Assembly (NCBI GenBank): GCA_009838525.1
Contig: VXRJ01000018.1
Span: 728,346 to 792,345 of the forward strand
Origin: Acidobacteriota bacterium
Lineage (GTDB): Bacteria > Acidobacteriota > Vicinamibacteria > Vicinamibacterales > UBA8438
Direction of reading: 5' to 3'
DNA length: 64,000 nucleotides
In this document: positions 57,177 to 64,000 of the stretch, one piece after another
Layout of the letters: every line of letters begins with the position of its first letter
How positions within the stretch are numbered: position 1 is the stretch's first letter
The notes under the pieces: generated by a model
Told to the model about the DNA's origin: nothing
Databases searched by the model: none
What the model saw: the letters and a program-made list of their open reading frames with translations, nothing else
Made by a program: the position numbers and the translations under genes

Positions 57177-57679
57177 TCGACCTCGTCGAGCACGGCCAGC
57201 AGCTCACGCACGGTTCGGCCACTCATCGGATCCACGAGATCCGGCGCGACCGCGGCAAGCGGCTCCAGCACGAACCGCCGTTCCCGAAACCGGGGGTGCG
57301 GGATCACGACCTCCGGTGTGCGAACTGTCAGGTTGCCCATCAGGATGAGGTCGAGGTCGAGCGTCCGGGGCGCCTGCGCGTGCGGCCGCGTGCGGCCGCT
57401 GGCCCGTTCGATCGCGTGCAGCTCGCGAAGCAGCGTGGCGGGATCCGAACTGCTGGAGCCAACAACGACACCGTTCAGGTAGGAAGGCTGCGGGCCAAGC
57501 GAGGGATCGCCGACGAACGTGGATTCGACGAACGGGGAGACTCGCAAACGCTCCAGAAGCGTCTCGAGGCGGCTGACGGCGTACGCGAGGTGGGCGCGGC
57601 GATCACCCAGGTTGCTACCCAGGGCGACGACGGTCAGGTGCGCTGCCGTTCCTTGCAGGTGATGCAGACCCGCGTCCAT
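57116..57679 (-). CDS. folK: 2-amino-4-hydroxy-6-hydroxymethyldihydropteridine pyrophosphokinase
   Basis: Folate-pathway HPPK transferring pyrophosphate from ATP to hydroxymethyldihydropterin. The 187-residue protein has VALGSNLGDRRAHL near the start, then SRTRPHAQAPRTLDLDLILMG and VIPHPRFRERRFVLEPL, all family signatures. ATG 57679 lies 46 bases inside the DksA-like gene; no other ATG or GTG fits before the conserved core. The C-terminal end overlaps the convergent doxX by 61 bases, a large overlap for two confident genes. Confidence 0.93.
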   Translation of the reverse strand: MDAGLHHLQGTAAHLTVVALGSNLGDRRAHLAYAVSRLETLLERLRVSPFVESTFVGDPSLGPQPSYLNGVVVGSSSSDPATLLRELHAIERASGRTRPHAQAPRTLDLDLILMGNLTVRTPEVVIPHPRFRERRFVLEPLAAVAPDLVDPMSGRTVRELLAVLDEVDQPLPNRPSTLHSPGPREAM

Positions 57680-57978
57680 GGAATAGCGTTCAGGCGGGCG
57701 GGGGCGATCGGTTCGCCGCAATCCCGGCAGATCCCGTAGCTCCCTTCGTCCATGCGCCACAACGCCTCTTCGATCGCATTCAGGATCTTGGCGTCGGTCT
57801 GCTTCAGCTTGAGCTGAATGTGCACCTCGTTGTTGCCGTTGGCCTGATCGGCCATGTCGCCCTGGCGGGTGTTGTTCTCCATCGGCGTGGTGAGCGTATG
57901 CCCCCCTCGCTCGTTCAGGATTTCCCCCCGCTTCCTCAGCAACGCGTCCCGGTAAGTCTCGTAGGCGGCCTGCTCCAT
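57634..57978 (-). CDS. TraR/DksA-family zinc-finger protein
   Basis: A 114-residue DksA-like regulator of RNA polymerase. A coiled-coil N-terminus (MEQAAYETYRDALLRKRGEI) is followed by a four-cysteine zinc finger of form C-x2-C-x17-C-x2-C (CRDCGEP to CITC). The DxxDxA-type tip is not clear: DAKILNAIEEALWRMDEGSYG fits the family region leading to the finger. I start at ATG 57978 because GGGAGGGG precedes it; a longer in-frame start would add 76 unlikely residues. It lies upstream of folK and 65 bases after the permease gene. Confidence 0.88.
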   Translation of the reverse strand: MEQAAYETYRDALLRKRGEILNERGGHTLTTPMENNTRQGDMADQANGNNEVHIQLKLKQTDAKILNAIEEALWRMDEGSYGICRDCGEPIAPARLNAIPWTRVCITCKERQRT

Positions 57979-58043
57979 GGCCAGCCCCTCCCTGCGGGCC
58001 GATCCGGCGCCCGCTAACCCTGACAATTTATCACGGGCGCGGT

Positions 58044-60614
58044 TTACTCGGCACGCAGCGTCAGCAGCGGTTTCTGCCTCAGGACGCTGGCGCTTGCCGC
58101 GACTCCCACCACCAACACCGCCGACGCCGTCAACATCAGGCCGATAACGTTGATTGCCGGGGTGGGTGTCCAGGCCACCTCGAGGACCTGCCGAGTGAGA
58201 ACCCACGTCAGACCGAGCGCGCCGACCGATCCGATCAGACCGGCCAGCAGGCCGAGCACACCGTACTCCAGGATGTACATGGACGTCAGGGCGCGCGTGT
58301 TGGCGCCGAGGGTACGGAAGACGGCAGCGTCATACAGTCGCTGGAACCGGGTCATGGCTACCGACCCGATCAGGATCAGCACGCCGGCAAAGAGCGCGAT
58401 GGCGCCCACCGCCGTCACCGCGAGGATCACGTAATCAAGCACGCGGCGGAAAGTCCGGAGAATCTCCAGACCGTCGATCACCGAGACGTTCGGGAACTGA
58501 CTCACGAGCTCCCGCTGCATCGCGCCGCGCGCCTCCGTACCGGCCGGACCCCGCAGGAACGCGATATAGGAATGCGGCGCGTCGGCGAACGCTCCGGGGC
58601 GAAACACGAAGATGAAGCCGCCGCTCCGTGAGTCATCCCAGTCGACTTCCCGGACGCTGGTTACCCGCGCTTCGATGGGACGGCCCAACAGGTCGAAACG
58701 GATTGTGTCGCCCAGCTGAACCCCGCGTTCGATCACGCTGTCCTCGACCGACACCTCCAAAGGCCCGTCCGGATCGGCGGGCGGAGCGTCGTCCCAGAAT
58801 CTCCCCGCCACAATCCGTTCGTTCTCGGCCATCCGGGCCCGGTAGGTCACGGTGTACTCGCGGCCAAGCCCGGCGCGGCGGATGGCGCGGCGCCCCTCGA
58901 TGTTGGTCTGCGAGCCGCTCACACCGGTGACTCGGGCGCGCAGCACGGGAAGCAGTGCGGGTACTGGATCCGTGCCGTCCGGGCCGAGCGGGGCCGCCTC
59001 CAGCACCCGCGTGATACCCGCCACCTGATCCTGTTGAATGTCGATCAGGAACATGTCGGGCATATCGTCCCGCAACTCGAGCGAGAAGGCGGTCAGCAGG
59101 TTCTCCTGGACGGCGTGGACACCGATGATGAAGAAGCTCCCGAGACCCACCGCGAGCAGGACAACCCGCGTCTGGTTGCCCGGCCGCCGCAGGCTGCGCG
59201 CCGCATGCCGCAGGGGAAACCAGGTCGACGTCTCGAGCGGACGGACGGCGCGAATGAGGCCGCGACTCACCAGATGCAGGGCGGCAGCAACCACGATGAA
59301 TCCACCCGCCACCCACGCCCCGACCTCGAGCGAGGCGGCTTGCCACGCCGCCGACAGGACGAGACCCGTCACGGCGACGCCGATCGCAACAAGGCGCAGG
59401 GGGTCGCGTCCCGGCGGGTTCGGCGTCTCGCCCGGTCGCAGCAGCAGCAGCGGCTTGGCATGCCGTGTCTCGAGCAGCGGCACCAGGGCAAAGAGCATCG
59501 CCACGATAACGCCCACGGCGACGCCCTGCACGGCGGCTGACCACGTAAGCCCCGGCGCGATGCTGTCGGATCCAGTGATGGCTGCCGCCTGCTCGGTCAG
59601 GGAAGCCGGCAGCGACCAGATCGCGCCCTGTGCCACCACGACACCCAGCAACGCCCCACCCAGGCCGAGCAGGGCCACCTGCACGACGTAGATGGCCAGG
59701 ACGCGGCCGTGCGTGGCGCCGAGACACTTCAGGATGGCGGCGCTCCGAAGCCGCTGCTGCACGAAGACCCGCGTCACGCTCCAGACGCCGATGCCGCCAA
59801 GGATGACGACGACGAAGCCGATCAGGCTGAGGTAGTTCTCGGCTCGGCTGAAGTTCCGCTCGATCCGATCCTCCGTGCGGCGGTACGACCCGAGCCGGAC
59901 GAAGGCATCCTGAAGATCTTCACGCAAGGTATCAACGAGCGGTTCGATCGCCGGTTCCGGGACGCGGATGAGTACCTGACGCTCCGCTCGGCTGGCGAAA
60001 CCGACGAGGCCGGTTGCCTCCAGTTCCGCGAGGTCGACGAGGACGCGCGGGCCGAAGCTGAACCCGCCCAACTGGCGGCCCGGCTCACTGATGATCGCGT
60101 CCCGGATAGTGAATGCCCGGTCGCCAATCACGATCTCGTCGCCTACCGCAACGTCCAGTTGCGGAAGCAATTCGCGCCCGACGAGGATGCCGCCGTCACG
60201 CAGCAATGCGGACGAGTACTCGGCCCCGCTCTGGAGCACGAACCGCCCGTAAAAGGGGAACGCGGCCTCGACTCCCCGCACTTCGACCACCTTTGTCTGC
60301 AACCCCCGCCCTTCCGGCAGGCGCGCCACGGTGATCGTGTCGATCGTCTCCATCCTGGCCGAGCCGGGAATGGCGTCGGCCCGCGCTTCAATCCGGGCCA
60401 GGATTTCTTCCGTCCACGGCTGTTCCGTCCGGACGTAGACATCGCCCCCGGTCAGACTGCGCGCCTCGCCGGCAAGGGCGGTCCGGACGTTCTGCACGAG
60501 AGAGCGCAGCGTGACGATGCCACCGACACCGATAGCGACGCACAGGAAGAAGAAGATGAGCCGGCGCCACGACGCGCGCAGTTCACGGAGCGACATGCGC
60601 AGGATGAATCGCAT
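58044..60614 (-). CDS. FtsX-family ABC permease, YbbP-like
   Basis: An 856-residue permease with two FtsX modules, the size class of E. coli YbbP. N-terminal SLRELRASWRRLIFFFLCVAIGVG is the first helix. A large periplasmic domain (about 45-250) precedes three helices. Additional helices near 390-470 and another extracytoplasmic domain follow, then a C-terminal FtsX block (VILIGSVAMTRFQRLYDAAVFRTLGANTR). YbbA/YbbP-type transporters are thought to handle lipids or lipoproteins; the substrate is unproven. It follows the ATPase gene after 23 bases. Confidence 0.92.
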   Translation of the reverse strand: MRFILRMSLRELRASWRRLIFFFLCVAIGVGGIVTLRSLVQNVRTALAGEARSLTGGDVYVRTEQPWTEEILARIEARADAIPGSARMETIDTITVARLPEGRGLQTKVVEVRGVEAAFPFYGRFVLQSGAEYSSALLRDGGILVGRELLPQLDVAVGDEIVIGDRAFTIRDAIISEPGRQLGGFSFGPRVLVDLAELEATGLVGFASRAERQVLIRVPEPAIEPLVDTLREDLQDAFVRLGSYRRTEDRIERNFSRAENYLSLIGFVVVILGGIGVWSVTRVFVQQRLRSAAILKCLGATHGRVLAIYVVQVALLGLGGALLGVVVAQGAIWSLPASLTEQAAAITGSDSIAPGLTWSAAVQGVAVGVIVAMLFALVPLLETRHAKPLLLLRPGETPNPPGRDPLRLVAIGVAVTGLVLSAAWQAASLEVGAWVAGGFIVVAAALHLVSRGLIRAVRPLETSTWFPLRHAARSLRRPGNQTRVVLLAVGLGSFFIIGVHAVQENLLTAFSLELRDDMPDMFLIDIQQDQVAGITRVLEAAPLGPDGTDPVPALLPVLRARVTGVSGSQTNIEGRRAIRRAGLGREYTVTYRARMAENERIVAGRFWDDAPPADPDGPLEVSVEDSVIERGVQLGDTIRFDLLGRPIEARVTSVREVDWDDSRSGGFIFVFRPGAFADAPHSYIAFLRGPAGTEARGAMQRELVSQFPNVSVIDGLEILRTFRRVLDYVILAVTAVGAIALFAGVLILIGSVAMTRFQRLYDAAVFRTLGANTRALTSMYILEYGVLGLLAGLIGSVGALGLTWVLTRQVLEVAWTPTPAINVIGLMLTASAVLVVGVAASASVLRQKPLLTLRAE

Positions 60615-60637
60615 CGGCAGGAGGGCGGACCTGCTGG

Positions 60638-61360
60638 CTACCCGCCCGCGGCGGCCGCGGGCGCAGGCGCCGAATCCGGTTCCGGGTCACGTACTGCGGT
60701 TCGTCCGTCCAGCATCTCCAGGGTCACGTCGGTGCGGCCGGCAAGAGCCCGATCATGCGTCACCAGGACGATGGTCGTCCCTCGAGAACGGTTCACCTCG
60801 ATCAGCAGGTCGACGACATGGCGGCCGTTGGTGCTGTCGAGGTTCCCGGTCGGCTCGTCCGCCAGGAGAAGCGGCGGATCGTTTGCGAGCGCTCGTGCGA
60901 TGGCAACTCGTTGCTGCTCGCCCCCGGAAAGCTGCGACGGGTAGTGGTGCCCGCGATCGGTAAGACCCACTTCCTCCAGCAACGCGCGCCCCTTGCTCCA
61001 AGCATCGGCGGCACCCGCGATCTCGAGGGGCACCACGATGTTCTCGAGCGCGCTGAGCGACGGCAGAAGGTGGAAAAACTGGAAGACGAAGCCAATCCGG
61101 CCGCCACGGAAACGGGCCAGACGATCTTCGTCGAGCGACGTGATCGTCGTGCCGTCGATAACAATCTCGCCTGTCGACGGCATGTCCAGGCCGGCGATGA
61201 GGCCGAGAAGCGTGGACTTCCCACTGCCCGAAGGGCCGACGACCGAGAGCAACTGCCCCGCCGGCACGGCGAGGTCGAGCGGATGCAGGATTGTCAGCGG
61301 CTTGTCTCCGCTCCGGACGGTCTTCGAAACCCCGCGCAGCTCGATCATTGGGCGGTTCAT
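60638..61360 (-). CDS. ABC transporter ATPase, YbbA-like
   Basis: A 240-residue ATPase with Walker A GPSGSGKST, Q-loop FQFFHLLPSL, signature LSGGEQQRVAIARAL and Walker B LLLADEPTGNLD. It belongs to the LolD/MacB-type group and should energise the FtsX-type permease encoded next. Its start overlaps the tesA-like stop by ATGA. A C-terminal Ala/Pro-rich tail is not conserved in the family. Confidence 0.94.
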   Translation of the reverse strand: MNRPMIELRGVSKTVRSGDKPLTILHPLDLAVPAGQLLSVVGPSGSGKSTLLGLIAGLDMPSTGEIVIDGTTITSLDEDRLARFRGGRIGFVFQFFHLLPSLSALENIVVPLEIAGAADAWSKGRALLEEVGLTDRGHHYPSQLSGGEQQRVAIARALANDPPLLLADEPTGNLDSTNGRHVVDLLIEVNRSRGTTIVLVTHDRALAGRTDVTLEMLDGRTAVRDPEPDSAPAPAAAAGG

Positions 61361-62094
61361 TGTGCACCCTCGAGCCGCACTGCCGACCCGGTGGCGATCT
61401 CCGCCAGCAGCGGCTCCAGCGTCGACCAGAGATGCGAGGCAACCCGTTCTGCTCCGGCCGCGTTCGGATGAATTCCGTCGCGCTGGTTCAGGTCCGGCTC
61501 GCCCGCCACCCCTTCCAGCAGGAACGGTATCAATACGACGTCGCGCGTCTCTGCCAGCGTCCGAAACACCTCCCGGAACTGAGACGTATAGATGGCGCCG
61601 AAGTTCGGCGGCGCCTCCATCCCGGCCAGCACCACCGCGATATCGCGCTCCCCGGCGCGATCGACTATGGCCGCAAGGTTGTCATGCATCTGCTCGACCG
61701 GCAGCCCGCGCAGTCCGTCGTTCCCTCCCAGGGCCACCACCAGCATGTGGACATCGCCGTCTATCGCCCAATCAAGCCGCCGCAAGCCACCCGCCGTCGT
61801 ATCACCCGACACGCCGCGCGGCGCGATCTCGATCGGCCAACCCGCGGCGTCCACGCGCGCCTGCAGACGCGCCGGAAACGCTTCGTGCTCCGGCAGGCCG
61901 AGGCCCGCGGTAAGCGAGTCGCCGAGGATCACCACGCGAGGACGTGGGCCGACGGGAGGTTCCGGAGCGGATCGCCGCCCTGTCTCCGTGGCGTCCGGAG
62001 CGGTCCGGAACGCCGATGGAACAACACTCTCCGGCGGGGCCGCCCCGCACGCGGTCATCCCCGCGACGAGCAACGCTGTCGGGACGAACCGCAT
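61357..62094 (-). CDS. SGNH/GDSL lipase-esterase, TesA-like lipoprotein
   Basis: A 245-residue esterase related to TesA (thioesterase I/lysophospholipase L1). The N-terminus has a lipobox-like LLVAGMTAC followed by a Pro/Ala linker. VVILGDSLTAGLGL holds the nucleophile Ser, ALGGNDGLRG the Asn block, and QRDGIHPNAAG the Asp/His pair. The order tesA-ybbA-ybbP matches the neighbourhood in E. coli (there tesA is divergent), supporting a lasting functional link between this lipase and the ABC transporter. Confidence 0.92.
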   Translation of the reverse strand: MRFVPTALLVAGMTACGAAPPESVVPSAFRTAPDATETGRRSAPEPPVGPRPRVVILGDSLTAGLGLPEHEAFPARLQARVDAAGWPIEIAPRGVSGDTTAGGLRRLDWAIDGDVHMLVVALGGNDGLRGLPVEQMHDNLAAIVDRAGERDIAVVLAGMEAPPNFGAIYTSQFREVFRTLAETRDVVLIPFLLEGVAGEPDLNQRDGIHPNAAGAERVASHLWSTLEPLLAEIATGSAVRLEGAQ

Positions 62095-62195
62095 CCGCTA
62101 ATTTTACCTTCCCGTGATGCGGGTTACCGTTCCACCCCCCGTGCTCGCGCGAAGGGCGCATCCGTGGACGGTTTTCAGGTAGCATTGACCGCCCG

Positions 62196-63293
62196 ATGAG
62201 TGGAGTGACAGTACGCCTCGGGTGCGCCGTTGTCTGTGCCGCGGTGGCCGGCGCCGCACCGGAAGACGCCGCCGTGGCGGCGGGATCGATGACGACACGC
62301 GGCCTGACCGCCATTGACGGCCTCGTTGTAGGCCACCACACGCTCGAATCCCGGCCGACCGGCTGCACGGTCATTTTGGCCGAGGGAGGTGCGACGGCGG
62401 CCGTCGATGTCCGGGGCGCCTCCCCGGGTACTCGCGAAACCGCGCTGCTGGATCCCACCAACCGGGTGCAACAGGTGCATGCCATTGTCCTCTCCGGCGG
62501 CAGTGCGTTCGGACTCGCCGCTGCGGACGGCGTCATGCGCTATCTCGACGAGCGCGGTGTGGGGTTTCCGACGCGCGGCGGCCCCGTACCGATCGTGCCC
62601 GCCGCCATTCTGTTCGATCTGACGTTGGGTGACGGTACCATCCGTCCCGACGCGGAATGCGGTTACCGCGCGGCCCAGACGGCCACGGGCGACGGCGTTG
62701 CCGAAGGCAGCGTCGGAGCCGGCGCCGGCGCCACCGTCGGCAAGCTCGGAGGGCCGGGGCGCGCGATGAAGGGTGGAATCGGCACCGCGTTAATCGAGTT
62801 GCCGGACGGTGTCCGCGTAGCAGCGCTGATGGCGGTCAACGCCGTGGGAGACATCCACGATCCGGAAACCGGCGCACTGATTGCCGGGGTCCGGACTCGG
62901 GATGGTCGCACCCTGGAAGGAGCGGGCAGCCTGCTCCGCCAGACTCCCTCCGCGGCGCCCCGCGGCGAGAACACGACGATCGGCGTCGTGGCTACCAACG
63001 TGCCCCTCACGCAGGCCCAACTGGGCGTCGTCGCCCGAATGGCCCACGACGGTCTGGCGCGGGTCGTCCGTCCGGCGCACACGCCGGTCGACGGCGACAC
63101 GATCTTCGCGCTCTCCACCGACTCCATCGATTCCGGTGACTGGACAACCGACATTGGACGGCTTCGGATCGGCGCGCTGGCCGCCGAGGTTACGGCCGAG
63201 GCAATCGTCCGCGCAGTGCGCGAGGCGACAGGAGTGCCGGGCTATCCGGCGGCGCGTGATTTGATCGACGACGCGAAGGAGGACGGACGATGA
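62196..63293 (+). CDS. P1-family peptidase (DmpA/BapA-type aminopeptidase), exported
   Basis: A 365-residue Ntn-like, self-cleaving peptidase. A putative signal peptide covers about 1-29. ITAIDGLVVGHHT-like LTAIDGLVVGHHT, GCTVILAEGGATAAVDVRG, GGSAFGLAAADGVM and GAGATVGKLGG are signatures of the P1/DmpA family. Autocleavage is expected before the Thr in GENTTIGVVATN, giving alpha and beta chains with an N-terminal nucleophile. Such enzymes remove N-terminal D- or L-residues or beta-amino acids. It is coupled to the downstream cstA homolog (ATGA), suggesting peptide use and uptake together. Confidence 0.9.
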   Translation: MSGVTVRLGCAVVCAAVAGAAPEDAAVAAGSMTTRGLTAIDGLVVGHHTLESRPTGCTVILAEGGATAAVDVRGASPGTRETALLDPTNRVQQVHAIVLSGGSAFGLAAADGVMRYLDERGVGFPTRGGPVPIVPAAILFDLTLGDGTIRPDAECGYRAAQTATGDGVAEGSVGAGAGATVGKLGGPGRAMKGGIGTALIELPDGVRVAALMAVNAVGDIHDPETGALIAGVRTRDGRTLEGAGSLLRQTPSAAPRGENTTIGVVATNVPLTQAQLGVVARMAHDGLARVVRPAHTPVDGDTIFALSTDSIDSGDWTTDIGRLRIGALAAEVTAEAIVRAVREATGVPGYPAARDLIDDAKEDGR

Positions 63294-64000
63294 ACGCTGT
63301 CGTGCTTGCCGCGATCGGCCTCGTGGCGATCTTCTCGGGCTACCGCTTCTACTCGAAGTTCATGGCCGAGAAGATCTACCAGCTTGACCCGGACTTCGAG
63401 ACGCCGTCGCACGCGATGCGCGACGACATCGACTACGTCCCCACCAACCGGTTCGTGCTCTGGGGCCACCACTTCACCGCGGTGGCTGGTGCGGCGCCGA
63501 TCATCGGGCCGAGCATCGCCGTCGTCTGGGGCTGGCTGCCCGCCTTTCTCTGGGTGGTGCTCGGAACCATGTTCTTCGCGGGCGTGCATGACTTCGGCGC
63601 AATCTGGGCGAGCGTGCGGAACAAGGCGCTCTCGGTCGGCTCGCTGACCGGCGAAGTCGTGAGCCATCGAGCCCGCAACCTCTTCATGATCGTCGTCTTC
63701 TTCCTTTTGCTGATGGTGAACGCGGTTTTCGCGGTGGCCATCGCGGGCGAGTTCATCAATACCCCAGCGAGTGTCATTCCCGCGTGGACCGCCGTCGTGG
63801 TGGCGGTCGCCATCGGCATTCTCCTCTACAAGGTGGGGGTCGGCATAACCTGGCCGACGGTTCTCGGAACCATCATCCTGTATGCCGTCATTTATCTGGG
63901 CGAGCTCTTCCCCATCGCACTCGCCCCGATGGGCGGCATCGCCCCCGCGGCCCAGTGGATCCTGATCCTGTTCGCGTATGCCGCAGTTGCCTCGATGCTG
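63290..64000 (+). CDS. Carbon starvation protein CstA family, 5' part (truncated by window)
   Basis: The first 237 codons of a CstA/YjiY-type transporter, still open at the window edge. GYRFYSKFMAEKIYQLDP, YVPTNRFVLWGHHFTAVAGAAPIIGP and FAGVHDFGAIWASVRNK are hallmark segments, and several membrane helices follow. CstA-type proteins import peptides or pyruvate in other bacteria. ATG 63290 overlaps the peptidase stop by ATGA and follows AAGGAGGA. Coupling to a peptidase gene favours peptide uptake here. Confidence 0.93.
   Translation, partial: MNAVVLAAIGLVAIFSGYRFYSKFMAEKIYQLDPDFETPSHAMRDDIDYVPTNRFVLWGHHFTAVAGAAPIIGPSIAVVWGWLPAFLWVVLGTMFFAGVHDFGAIWASVRNKALSVGSLTGEVVSHRARNLFMIVVFFLLLMVNAVFAVAIAGEFINTPASVIPAWTAVVVAVAIGILLYKVGVGITWPTVLGTIILYAVIYLGELFPIALAPMGGIAPAAQWILILFAYAAVASML

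Overview
The window is about 64 kb of GC-rich bacterial chromosome, densely packed with short gaps and many 1-4 nt start/stop overlaps. It encodes a diderm (LptF/LptG, TolC-MacA-MacB, many lipoproteins) with the MEP isoprenoid pathway. Gene content and style (type IV pilus/type II secretion-like cluster with several pseudopilins, a PduA-like microcompartment shell gene, a c-type cytochrome/copper-type monooxygenase-like protein, paired SSS symporters) suggest an Acidobacteriota member or close relative; this is inference, because no rRNA or tRNA gene is visible. I see no insertion sequence, prophage, integron or CRISPR array. No gene-free stretch exceeds 300 bases.

Layout. 180-2537 (+): a single-ORF LptF-LptG fusion. 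2551-6684 (-): PHP hydrolase, metK and a Xer recombinase. 6729-10613 (+): a metal-site lipoprotein, a haem-motif protein and an amidohydrolase lipoprotein. 10598-17001 (-): a five-gene aspartate/threonine operon, hom-thrC-(TIGR00300 family)-lysC-asd, preceded by a sigma-70-like promoter, a threonine-rich leader peptide and an intrinsic terminator, i.e. an apparent threonine attenuator. 17046-21345 (+): two SSS symporters around a beta-lactamase-fold hydrolase. 21320-30634 (-): a pilus/type II secretion-like inner-membrane machine (PilC, PilB, PilM, PilN, PilO, three pseudopilins) with a PDZ protein, a lytic transglycosylase and a lipoprotein; no secretin or prepilin peptidase is present here. 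30661-32736 (+): a two-gene microcompartment locus (BMC-H shell protein plus acylating aldehyde dehydrogenase).

32799-43585: housekeeping genes (GT2, comM, M23 peptidase, secA, guaB, tsaE, nnrDE, a class IV aminotransferase). 43548-47958 (-): gcvT-gcvH-gcvP. 48165-56712 (+): ECF sigma factor, anti-sigma factor, ispH, a Spy/CpxP-like protein, then tolC-macA-macB in separate ORFs, with similar candidate ECF promoters before the sigma gene and before tolC. 56784-64000: doxX, folK, a DksA-like protein, a tesA-ybbA-ybbP-like set, a P1 (DmpA-type) peptidase and the start of a CstA transporter cut by the window end.

The standout observation is the threonine attenuator at 16780-17001: promoter, a 23-residue leader with 7 Thr codons, a candidate antiterminator that includes the leader stop codon, and a hairpin with 8 Us, all in the correct order upstream of hom. 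Second is the isolated BMC-H/aldehyde dehydrogenase pair with an unrecognised C-terminal tail on the enzyme.
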